A stretch of 44,109 bases of DNA from Chloroflexota bacterium (GTDB taxonomy: Bacteria; Chloroflexota; Anaerolineae; Promineifilales; Promineifilaceae). A model generated the notes under the pieces. That model saw nothing but the letters and a program-made list of their open reading frames with translations. It made no database searches and was not told where the DNA came from. This document shows positions 33,146 to 40,099 of this stretch, in pieces. The stretch covers positions 1 to 44,109 of the forward strand of contig JAGNBF010000060.1 of assembly GCA_018004935.1 (NCBI GenBank), written 5' to 3'. Made by a program: the position numbers and the translations under genes. Position 1 is the first letter of the stretch. Each line of letters opens with the position of its first letter.

Positions 33146-33198
33146 TGTAGGACGATTTGGTAAATCGTCTCGTGGGCGATTTGCCAAATCGCCCTACA
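33146..33198 (-). repeat. Double-hairpin REP-like element (inverted orientation)
   Basis: tgtaggacgatttggtaaatcgtc followed by gtgggcgatttgccaaatcgccctaca. The acg and gcg hairpins are in the reverse order compared with 1-290. Confidence 0.8.
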
Positions 33199-33279
33199 AA
33201 GTGTTAAGCATAGTTTGCCAACTTTTGAACCACGCCTAAGTTAATTATAGTCTGGTTAAACAACAATACCCAACCTTGC

Positions 33280-33311
33280 CGTAACGATTTTCGTAACGGT
33301 CAGTAGACGAT
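33280..33311 (+). promoter_or_regulatory. Composite upstream site CGTAACGATTTTCGTAACG-N6-AGACGAT, copy 1
   Basis: The 19-mer at 33280-33298 and AGACGAT at 33305-33311 recur with identical spacing at 42256-42287. CGTAACG is directly repeated at an 12-bp step. It lies about 57 bp upstream of the membrane protein gene at 33369. It could be an alternative-sigma promoter (first GTAACG as -35, GACGAT as -10, 18-bp spacer) or a tandem activator site. Confidence 0.6.
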
Positions 33312-33368
33312 GCAAGCGTAAAGTGTGGACATGAAGCATGAATCAGACAAACAAGGAGCGAAGAAATC

Positions 33369-33815
33369 ATGGAAACAACCACAAAACAGGCACAATCAAC
33401 AGGTGATAAGGCGGTGGATGGTCTGCTGGGGGGATTGGTGGCGGGGCTGGCGATGGCGTTGACGTTGGTGGGGGTAGCCCTGGCTTCCGGAGAGAACCCC
33501 GGAGTGATGATGGGGCGGTTTGATGTGGTGAGTGGCAACGCGGCCGCGACCGGAGCCTTACTCCATCTGGCGGTGTCGGGCATTTACGGGGCCGTGTTCG
33601 CTCTCATTTATTATGGGGTGGTGGGGTTGCGGCCGCGGATTCACGCTTACGGCTGGCTGATGGGGTTGTTGTATGGCCTGCTCCTGTGGGTAGTGGCGCG
33701 AGGGGTGTTTTTGCCTGCGGCCGCGTCTCCCCTGCTCGACATTCCCCCGGTTGGTTTCATCCTGGCCCATGTGGTGTATGGGCTGGTGCTGGGCTACCGG
33801 GTGCAGAAGGCGTGA
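33369..33815 (+). CDS. Small multispan membrane protein of unknown function
   Basis: 148 residues with about four TM helices: GLLGGLVAGLAMALTLVGVALA, LLHLAVSGIYGAVFALIYYGVV, GWLMGLLYGLLLWVVARGVF and VGFILAHVVYGLVLGYRV. The Gly- and Ala-rich helices resemble small YagU/DUF1440-like membrane proteins, but I do not assign a family. AAGGAG 8-10 nt upstream supports the ATG. Its promoter region carries the CGTAACG composite site shared with the phosphatase gene at 42307, suggesting common control. Three GCGGCCGC sites (33540, 33629, 33717) lie within 185 bp. Confidence 0.8.
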   Translation: METTTKQAQSTGDKAVDGLLGGLVAGLAMALTLVGVALASGENPGVMMGRFDVVSGNAAATGALLHLAVSGIYGAVFALIYYGVVGLRPRIHAYGWLMGLLYGLLLWVVARGVFLPAAASPLLDIPPVGFILAHVVYGLVLGYRVQKA

Positions 33816-33928
33816 AAGTTGAACTGAATGGGGATACACTCGCGGCCGCGATGTGACAACTCGTCGCCTTAGCTGTTCCGCCAGAACATATATCCCCTAC
33901 AGCTAAAACAAAACCCAGGACACAAACC

Positions 33929-34447
33929 ATGATCATTTTGGAAACCCCTCGCTTACGGTTACGCCACCCCGTACTTGAAGACCTTGATGCTTACTTCGCC
34001 CTCTACCGCGACCCGGAGATGCGCCGCTATTTTCCTGATGGGGCTTTAACCCTTGAAGAGACCCGCGAGGAAGTCGAATGGTATCTGAATGGTTATCCCG
34101 AACACCCAACGTTGGGTCTGTGGGCAACCATCCACAAAGAAACAGGACAATTTATCGGGCGGTGTGGTTTGCTACCGTGGACAATTGATGGGCAGTTTGA
34201 GGTAGAGATTGCCTACATGATTGACAAAACCTTTTGGGGGCAGGGGCTGGGCACGGAAGCGGCGCGTGGCATTCGTGATTACGGGTTTGAGAAATTAGGG
34301 TTAAACCGGCTGGTCTGCCTGATCACACCCGGCAACCAGGCCTCGATTCGCGTGGCCGAACATATCGGAATGCGTTTTGAGCGTGAAGCGGTTGACGAAA
34401 TAGGGCCATTTCTCCTTTACACAATGACCCGGACGGGTGACGCATGA
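33929..34447 (+). CDS. GNAT-family N-acetyltransferase, RimJ/RimL-like
   Basis: 172 residues matching the RimJ/RimL branch: N-terminal TPRLRLRHPVLEDLDAYFALYRDPEM, motif A FWGQGLGTEAARGIRDYGFEKLGLNRL for acetyl-CoA binding, and motif B NQASIRVAEHIGMRFE. Proteins of this type acetylate alpha-amino groups of proteins or small amines; the substrate cannot be told. It has no GCGGCCGC. It is followed by a broken copy of the KYDAA...WLKP tail gene, not by a functional partner. The ATG at 33929 is preceded by AGGAC. Confidence 0.88.
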   Translation: MIILETPRLRLRHPVLEDLDAYFALYRDPEMRRYFPDGALTLEETREEVEWYLNGYPEHPTLGLWATIHKETGQFIGRCGLLPWTIDGQFEVEIAYMIDKTFWGQGLGTEAARGIRDYGFEKLGLNRLVCLITPGNQASIRVAEHIGMRFEREAVDEIGPFLLYTMTRTGDA

Positions 34448-34465
34448 AAGAAAAAACGCCCGGCC

Positions 34466-34714
34466 CTGACGGGTCTAGCTCTGTTTTCCCCACCAGACCA
34501 GCGAGTACAGAATGTGATTGATCGCCGCTTTTAGCACAAAAAATACAATGCGGAGCAAGCTCTGGCCCGGTTTGCCCAGGTAGCACGGGATGAGGTGGAG
34601 ATGGAGAAGCTCGCGGCCGCGTTGGTTCAGGTCATTCAAGAAACCGTTCAGCCGGAGAAGGTAAACGTGTGGCTAAAACCGACCCCCCCCAGGAGTGTAA
34701 AACGTGATGCCTGA
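34466..34714 (+). pseudogene. Remnant of a KYDAA...WLKP-tail membrane sensor gene
   Basis: In one frame the sequence reads LTGLALFSPPDQRVQNVIDRRF, stop TAG (34532-34534), then HKKYNAEQALARFAQVARDE and on to VNVWLKPTPPRSVKRDA and a stop. Intact relatives read IDRRFYRQKYDAAQVLAQFA there, so TAG replaces a Tyr codon. Everything upstream (the membrane part) is gone. GCGGCCGC at 34613 encodes LAAAL, as in the intact relative at 41276. The last bases overlap the start of the next intact paralogue. Confidence 0.85.
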
Positions 34715-36008
34715 ATATATGAACGCTGAAACTCGGCGCGAAAATAGCCGGTTTACCCCCGCCCAGATTGGCTGGCTGGTCGCCTTCATTTTCTATGGTG
34801 GGCTGTCTATCGCCTCATTGCCCGGTTATATCCGAGGAATCCACGCCCAGGGAATGCCGCTAGACCTCGTTCCTGTGGGTTGGAGTGCCGCCGAAACGCG
34901 GGCTGAACTGGTGGCCTTGGGTTGGCCGGTTGAGGTGTACATCAACGCTTATGCCGTCAGTACAGTTGTTGTTTCTGGTCTGTTCTTTGCCCTGGGGGTG
35001 CTGATCTATGGGCGTAAAACTACCAACAGGATGGCCTGGATTGCTTCATTTACGTTTATGATCAGCGGGGCGGTCACGTTTACCGAACAGGTGGAGCAAG
35101 TGCTCCCCCCAGGTTGGGAAACTCTGAGCGATCTGCTCATTATCATTCCCTCTGGTATCTTACTTCTCCTGCTCCTCTTGCTCTTTCCCAATGGGCGTTT
35201 TGTACCAGGCTGGACGCGATGGATAGTAATTGCTTTTAATGGTGTGCTTGCCGTCAGCCTCTTTTACCCCAACAGCCCATTGTCTGCTTCCGGGTATATC
35301 GGCACATTCGTTACGGTAGGAATATTAGTTTGTGTCATTGGGGCGCAAATGCATCGTTATCGCCAGGTTTCCACACCTGTCGAACGCCAGCAAACACGGT
35401 GGGTGGTGTATGGTATCTCGTTGTTCCTGATGCTGGGTCTGGTTCAAGCTCTGATTGCATCCGTTCTTCCGGGATTGACGGAGCCTGGCGTAGCCGGTTT
35501 GATTGTTCGGGGGTTGGGGGCGCAAATCTGGGGAGGAATTTTCAGTGCTCTCATCCCCCTCTCTTTTACCATCGCCATCTTGCGCCATCGCCTGTGGGAT
35601 ATTGACATCATTATCCGCCGCACCGTGCAATATTCCATCCTGACCGGATTATTGGGTTTGATTTACTTTGGCGGGGTGGTGCTGTTTCAGGGGCTTTTCC
35701 GTACCGCTTCGGGTGAAACTTCCTCACTGGCGGTCGTACTTTCCACCTTGATCATCGCCGCCCTATTTGCTCCCCTGCGTCGCCGTATCCAAAACCTGAT
35801 TGATCGTCGCTTCTTCCGTCAAAAGTACGACGCCGCTAAAGTTTTGGCCGACTTTGCTCGCACCGCCCGCGACGAAACGGACATCAACAAACTAACCGAC
35901 CGGCTGGTACAGGTGGTGCAAGAAACCTTGCAACCAGAACAGGTCAGTTTATGGTTGAAACCAACGTCAATCAAAAGATGGGATCAAGAGGGGAACAAGC
36001 GTGGGTAA
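34704..36008 (+). CDS. Multispan membrane protein with C-terminal coiled coil/GAF-start tail
   Basis: 434 residues with about eight TM helices (for example IGWLVAFIFYGGLSIASLPG, ILLLLLLLLFP, FSALIPLSFTIAILRHRLWD), a ninth and tenth near 320-360, then the tail IDRRFFRQKYDAAKVLADFA...QPEQVSLWLKP. HRLWDIDIIIRRTVQYSILTG and the tail are typical of Chloroflexota/Actinobacteria membrane sensors. GTG 34704, or ATG 34707, follows AGGAG. The tail looks like the N-terminal half of a GAF domain with no second half; the phosphatase at 42307 begins with what looks like the missing half. Its tail DNA is almost identical to that of the gene at 36717. Confidence 0.8.
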   Translation: MMPEYMNAETRRENSRFTPAQIGWLVAFIFYGGLSIASLPGYIRGIHAQGMPLDLVPVGWSAAETRAELVALGWPVEVYINAYAVSTVVVSGLFFALGVLIYGRKTTNRMAWIASFTFMISGAVTFTEQVEQVLPPGWETLSDLLIIIPSGILLLLLLLLFPNGRFVPGWTRWIVIAFNGVLAVSLFYPNSPLSASGYIGTFVTVGILVCVIGAQMHRYRQVSTPVERQQTRWVVYGISLFLMLGLVQALIASVLPGLTEPGVAGLIVRGLGAQIWGGIFSALIPLSFTIAILRHRLWDIDIIIRRTVQYSILTGLLGLIYFGGVVLFQGLFRTASGETSSLAVVLSTLIIAALFAPLRRRIQNLIDRRFFRQKYDAAKVLADFARTARDETDINKLTDRLVQVVQETLQPEQVSLWLKPTSIKRWDQEGNKRG

Positions 36009-36019
36009 GAATCGGTTCG

Positions 36020-36268
36020 TTAAACTGCCAGAGGCATCTGGCGGGTTGTTAGAACATCCAGTGAAGATAAACGTCGTATCTGGTCGGGGCGAACAGTGAA
36101 GAGGGCACGCGTTGTTCCGTCAGGGTTGACAAACTCCACCTCATAAGCCAGGAAAGGGGTGGTGTAAATTTCCACAATCGTGCCTAAATCACCAGCCAAT
36201 ACCTGATGGTCGGGAAAGTTCGTGGTGGTAATGATGGTATCCAATAACTCAATGGCTTTACTGTTCAT
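36020..36268 (-). CDS. DUF4926-family small protein, probable partner of the DUF6883 protein
   Basis: About 82 residues from ATG 36268 (MNSKAIELLDTIITTTNFPDHQVLAGDLGTIV begins here in two segments); GTG/ATG further up at 36301 adds a leader overlapping the upstream gene. The body, GTIVEIYTTPFLAYEVEFVN followed by RALFTVRPDQIRRL, fits the DUF4926 fold (a small beta barrel). Members are commonly found beside DUF6883 proteins, as here. A toxin-antitoxin or immunity role is often supposed but unproven. No GCGGCCGC is present. Confidence 0.75.
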   Translation of the reverse strand: MNSKAIELLDTIITTTNFPDHQVLAGDLGTIVEIYTTPFLAYEVEFVNPDGTTRALFTVRPDQIRRLSSLDVLTTRQMPLAV

Positions 36269-36275
36269 AGGACAC

Positions 36276-36626
36276 TCACTTACGCCTCTGTGCTGGTTCA
36301 ATTGTCACCAGCTCAGCGAAATCCTGTCCGGGGCGGAAAATCCAGACAGTTGTTATCCATCGGGGCTTTCCTACTGGCCCTTGCAACAGGGCCGTGATGA
36401 CATATTTGCGGCCAAATGGCGACGGTTGCCCTGGCTCGGCGGGTTGGGAAAGGTGTTGTTGGCGAATGTCTTGTGCCAAACGCTCCCAAATCTCGACTGT
36501 ATAACCCATTTGAGCAAAGAAGGCGGCTTTATACTGACCGGAACTATGATGCAGATTAAGCGCGTAATCACGCAATTTGCGAGGATCTATGACGACTTTA
36601 CTCGCATTGGGCAATTGCTCCAACAT
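36276..36626 (-). CDS. DUF6883-family protein, possible toxin of a two-gene module
   Basis: 116 residues. The N terminus, LPNASKVVIDPRKLRDYALN, followed by HSSGQYKAAFFAQMGYTVEIW, is the DUF6883 signature. The C-terminal half has ITTVWIFRPGQDFAELVTIEP, a typical closing strand pair. It ends 7 bp before the DUF4926 gene on the same strand. The pair is inserted between two plus-strand tail-protein genes and carries no GCGGCCGC, consistent with a mobile two-gene module. The family call rests on remembered motifs. Confidence 0.72.
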   Translation of the reverse strand: MLEQLPNASKVVIDPRKLRDYALNLHHSSGQYKAAFFAQMGYTVEIWERLAQDIRQQHLSQPAEPGQPSPFGRKYVITALLQGPVGKPRWITTVWIFRPGQDFAELVTIEPAQRRK

Positions 36627-36716
36627 ACCGAGATTATAACAAAGTTGCCTGTCCCGGCTACGAACGATTCCTACCCTTCATTCACATCCCCAAACTCTTT
36701 GGCTTAAGAGGTGAAT

Positions 36717-37292
36717 ATGAGTCCATCTCAACCGGTAAGTGATACGCATTTCAATCGCCAGAGCTACCTGGCTTTATTAGTCGGTGTATGGTTCACTGTT
36801 CTGTCTTTGGCCGTGTTGTTATTGAAATTTGCCCAACCAACCGATGGCTGGTTTTACACCCGAACGGAAGATGGCCTGGCCGAAACCGTCCTGTTTCAGG
36901 GTACAGAGCCAACGCCTCTCCAGGTAGGTGATGTTGTGCGGCAAGTGAAGGGAGAAACATTGAAGTTGACTGGCTCAGTCACAATGCCCCTGGCGATACC
37001 CTTACAAATGGGTCAAACAGTGAACTATACCGTGCAACGAAATGGGCAATTGCAGGATGTTGTGGTGACGCTGATGCCACGGACGCCGCAAAAATACGAC
37101 GCCGCTAAAGTTTTGGCCGACTTTGCCCGCACCGCCCGCGACGAAACCGACATCAACCAACTTACGGCCCGACTGGTAGAGGTGGTGCAAGAAACCCTGC
37201 AACCGGAGCAGGTGACTTTGTGGCTAAAACCAACGATACATAGGGGCTGGAAACCAGAAGATGTCAAATGTGGGCAAGAATCTGTTCATTAG
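36717..37292 (+). CDS. Short PDZ-like membrane protein with the KYDAA...WLKP tail (internally deleted sensor)
   Basis: About 191 residues from ATG 36717 (GTG 36711 also in frame; AGAGG upstream). One TM (YLALLVGVWFTVLSLAVLLLKF) is followed by a PDZ-like region (PTPLQVGDVVRQVKGE, VNYTVQRNGQLQDVVVTL). After MPRTP the sequence goes straight into QKYDAAKVLADFARTARDE and ends in QPEQVTLWLKP. Relatives carry a PDZ and then a many-TM block before this tail, so the TM block appears to have been lost. Bases 37091-37145 nearly match 35822-35876, pointing to recent recombination between the two genes. Confidence 0.75.
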   Translation: MSPSQPVSDTHFNRQSYLALLVGVWFTVLSLAVLLLKFAQPTDGWFYTRTEDGLAETVLFQGTEPTPLQVGDVVRQVKGETLKLTGSVTMPLAIPLQMGQTVNYTVQRNGQLQDVVVTLMPRTPQKYDAAKVLADFARTARDETDINQLTARLVEVVQETLQPEQVTLWLKPTIHRGWKPEDVKCGQESVH

Positions 37293-37354
37293 CGTACCAA
37301 AGACATGTGGCCGACCATCAAGAGCTTTTGCCGCCCGTCAAAACTATGAGATGT

Positions 37355-37813
37355 TCAACCATCTGTAGCCACATTCGGTGGCTGATCGCCTCGGACCGCC
37401 CAGAGAAACGGCAGTGCCTTTGTGATCCGCACACCTTTGTATGAATCTCCCAGTGATCCAATGTGTGGATCATATGTAACCAAGAAATCTGCACCCCCGA
37501 CAAGGGCACAGGCAACAATGACATCATCATCGGCATCAATAATCACGACTCGCTCAATGGCTTCATCTGGCACATGCACCCATTCCGCCAACCTATCGAG
37601 CAAGGCTACGAAAATCTCGATGTCTGCCCGCGCGATTCCGCGCCCGACCAGCTTTTCGATGAGTTCGTCAACGATGGCGTCGCACATCAGCAAAGAAAAC
37701 TCGCCCGCCAACCAGCGATCAATCAGTTCTTGGGTTGGGCTGGTGGGACTGTGGCTTAGATACGCTGACACGAAAACATTCGTATCAAACACAGCGCGTA
37801 ACCGGTTAGTCAC
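37355..37813 (-). CDS. PIN-domain toxin (COG1569-like)
   Basis: About 152 residues from GTG 37813 (VTNRLRAVFDTNVFVSA). PIN acidic residues are visible in VFDTNVFVSA, CDAIVDELIEKL and VIIDADDDVIVACAL followed by DFLVTYDPHIG. PIN toxins are Mg-dependent RNases. Its GTG overlaps the last 8 bases of the antitoxin gene (GTGACTAA), a standard layout for coupled toxin-antitoxin operons. Plus-strand frames over the gene are shadows. No GCGGCCGC. Confidence 0.88.
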   Translation of the reverse strand: MTNRLRAVFDTNVFVSAYLSHSPTSPTQELIDRWLAGEFSLLMCDAIVDELIEKLVGRGIARADIEIFVALLDRLAEWVHVPDEAIERVVIIDADDDVIVACALVGGADFLVTYDPHIGSLGDSYKGVRITKALPFLWAVRGDQPPNVATDG

Positions 37814-38099
37814 CTTCCCAATCTCCCTCGATGGCTGTCCCACTGGTAACGGCTTGATTGCGTATCTTCTCACCGACGGCGCGGAATTGCGTCACGAGTT
37901 GGTCAGGCGACATATTACGCAAAGCCATAACATGCTGACGGGCTGTTCGGCGAATATCGGCTACCGTTCCGGTGGCTCTCTGCTGTTTGAGGAGGGCCAC
38001 AATGTCCAACAAAATGGCTAAATCGTCATCGGGAAGGCTGGCGACTTCGACCACAGTGCGGCGGAACAAAGATTGGTCGGTCACTAGGACAGGGTTCAT
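37806..38099 (-). CDS. Antitoxin partner of the PIN toxin
   Basis: About 97 residues from ATG 38099 (MNPVLVTDQSLFRRTVVEVA), preceded by AAAGGTG; GTG 38108 is an alternative. It has an N-terminal helical part with SLPDDDLAILLDIVALLKQQ and ends in GDWEGD. I do not recognise a named family, but the size, the order (antitoxin first) and the overlap with the PIN gene support the call. Confidence 0.75.
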   Translation of the reverse strand: MNPVLVTDQSLFRRTVVEVASLPDDDLAILLDIVALLKQQRATGTVADIRRTARQHVMALRNMSPDQLVTQFRAVGEKIRNQAVTSGTAIEGDWEGD

Positions 38100-38304
38100 C
38101 AGTTTCACCTTTATTCTTTATGGGTTACTTATATTGCTACAATTTCACTGCCATTATAGCATGAAGGTTCTATGTCCGAAACCCTCGCGCCTTGTGGTAG
38201 GAAAGCCTTAAGAGTTGGTTCAGAATGAGCTTGGATGGCAAGGTGAGGAGATTGTCCACAGCCAACGCAAATCTGTAACACAGGTGAGTTTCATAACCGG
38301 AAAT

Positions 38305-38403
38305 GGGTCTTGGGGATTTCGTGGCGTAGGGGCTACCCGGTCGAGAGCAACCACAAGGGTATACTCCTACACTTACTGTCAACCCCCTGAGTTCCCAAAG
38401 AAC
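38305..38403 (+). repeat. MITE-like dispersed element, copy D, in a 320-bp gene-free gap
   Basis: It starts gggtcttggggatttcgtgg and ends cccctgagttcccaaagaac. The middle is more diverged than in copies A-C. The gap 38109-38427 separates divergent antitoxin and oxidoreductase genes and should hold both promoters; none was clear. Confidence 0.65.
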
Positions 38404-38427
38404 TCAGGATACCCGCATAGGATAAAT

Positions 38428-39882
38428 ATGGTAAGAGAAAAAAAACAATACGACGTTGTTGTGGTGGGTGGGGGGCCAGCCGGGGTGACGGCGGCTCTGC
38501 GGGCCGGGGAACTGGGGGCCAAAGTAGCTCTGGTGGAACGCGGCCGCCTCGGGGGAACCTGCACCAACGATGGCTGTGTCCCGACCCGTGCCCTGGCTAA
38601 AGCCGCCCGCCTGCTCCGCGACGCTGACCAATTTGCCGCTTATGGGCTGATCGGCGCACCCCCGACCGTAGATTTACCGGCTCTGCTGGCCCGCACTCAA
38701 GAAATCGTCTACAGCATCCAGGAGAAAAAACAGCTCATCAAACACCTGGAATCATCGCATGTGACGGTATACACGGAAGTGGGCGCGGCCGCGTTCCAAG
38801 ACCCCCACACCCTCATCACCACCAACGGGACCCGGCTCCAGGCCGACAAATTCATCCTCTGTGTCGGGGGGCAGGCCCGGCGGCTGGATTTCCCCGGCGC
38901 GGAATACGCTCTGACCCACAGCGATGTCTGGACGCTAAAAGCGGTGCCGCGCACGGTAGCCATTGTCGGCGCGGCCGCGACCGGTTGCCAGTTAGCCTCG
39001 ATTTTTGCCGACTTTGGGGCCGAGGTGTGGCTGTTAGAACTGGCCCCCCGCATTCTGCCTGGCGAAGATGTTCATGTCTCCCAGGCCATGAATGCGGCAC
39101 TGGCCCACAAAGGCATCCATGTCGTCACCGGGTTCTCGGGCCTGACCGGGATTGAGCGAGATGAAGACGGTTTGCGCCTCATCACCCCGGCGGGGGGGCA
39201 GGACACCCCCCCGGTTGCGGCGGTCATTTTGGCCGTGGGCTGGCCGGGTAATGTGAGTGGGTTGAACCTCGCGGCCGCGAACCTCACCCCCGAACGTGGT
39301 TTTATTCCCGTCAACGATTATTTGCAGACGCCCGTGCCCCACATCTTTGCCGCCGGGGACATCACCGGGCGCATGATGTTGGTACAAAGTGCCGGGTACG
39401 AAGCCCGCATCGCCGCCGAAAATGCCGTTCTCGGTTTGCAACGCCGTTACCAACACCTGATTGTGCCGCATGGCGGCTTCACCGACCCCGAATATGGCAG
39501 TGTGGGTCTGACCGAAGCCCAGGCCCAGGATGCGGTGACGGCGGTGGTTCCGTTTGCCGCCATTGACCGGGCGGTGATTGATGGGCGCACCGAGGGGTTT
39601 TGTAAGTTGATTGTGGCCCGCCAGACACACCAAATTTTGGGGGCGCATGTGGTGGGAGAGCAGGCGGTGGAGATTGTGCAGTTGGTCGCGGCCGCGATGT
39701 CTGCCGGGAGTCGCATCGAACAACTGGCCGAACTGGAACTGGCCTATCCCACCTACACCGCCATCGTCGGCCTGGCCGCCCGCCGCATCGTTTACGACCT
39801 CAACCTCATCGCCCTATCTCCCCAGTGGCGGGCGTTAGGCCACCAGGCCGCCGAATGGGAACGGAGTGAAGATAAAGAATGA
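38428..39882 (+). CDS. FAD-dependent pyridine nucleotide-disulfide oxidoreductase (mercuric reductase/lipoamide dehydrogenase-like)
   Basis: 484 residues from ATG 38428 (AGGA upstream); a longer frame to 38215 only reads through a repeat. FAD-binding VVVVGGGPAGVTAALRAGELGAKV is followed by the redox-active disulfide GGTCTNDGCVPTRA (Cys pair 5 apart). NAD(P)-binding is VAIVGAAATGCQLASIFADFG, and the second FAD motif is FAAGDITGRMMLVQSA. The dimerisation domain ends with ELAYPTYTAIVG; the catalytic HxH-P-T of lipoamide dehydrogenase reads LAYPT, so it is closer to mercuric-reductase-like or uncharacterised branches. No N-terminal metal-binding domain. The substrate is unknown. Five GCGGCCGC sites are present, three in the NAD and FAD motifs. 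Confidence 0.9.
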   Translation: MVREKKQYDVVVVGGGPAGVTAALRAGELGAKVALVERGRLGGTCTNDGCVPTRALAKAARLLRDADQFAAYGLIGAPPTVDLPALLARTQEIVYSIQEKKQLIKHLESSHVTVYTEVGAAAFQDPHTLITTNGTRLQADKFILCVGGQARRLDFPGAEYALTHSDVWTLKAVPRTVAIVGAAATGCQLASIFADFGAEVWLLELAPRILPGEDVHVSQAMNAALAHKGIHVVTGFSGLTGIERDEDGLRLITPAGGQDTPPVAAVILAVGWPGNVSGLNLAAANLTPERGFIPVNDYLQTPVPHIFAAGDITGRMMLVQSAGYEARIAAENAVLGLQRRYQHLIVPHGGFTDPEYGSVGLTEAQAQDAVTAVVPFAAIDRAVIDGRTEGFCKLIVARQTHQILGAHVVGEQAVEIVQLVAAAMSAGSRIEQLAELELAYPTYTAIVGLAARRIVYDLNLIALSPQWRALGHQAAEWERSEDKE

Positions 39883-39908
39883 TGACAAAACGATCCCCTT
39901 CTTCTCCT

Positions 39909-40001
39909 GCGGAGCAGGTCAGTTTGTGGCTAAAACCAACGACACAGCGGGGGTGGAATAAAGAGGAGATAAAACGTAGTGCTAAATCGGTTAACCAATA
40001 A
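39909..40001 (+). pseudogene. Remnant of a WLKP tail
   Basis: In one frame: AEQVSLWLKPTTQRGWNKEE and then IKRSAKSVNQ, stop. This matches the ends of the genes at 34704 (EQVSLWLKPTSIKRW) and 36717 (EQVTLWLKPTIHRGW). Only the last 30 codons remain, just upstream of the intact tail gene at 40100. Confidence 0.8.
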
Positions 40002-40099
40002 ATGATTTCTAAACGCCTTTTCTCTATGCTCTGATTAACCTGGTGAACAATGAGAGACGAAACCCAGGAAGCCGAAACGTAAGGAAAAGGATAGGTATC

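Noticed and set aside
38215-38427. N-terminal 71-residue extension of the disulfide oxidoreductase
   Set aside because: It runs through a MITE-like repeat; the flavoprotein fold begins at ATG 38428 with a proper Shine-Dalgarno.
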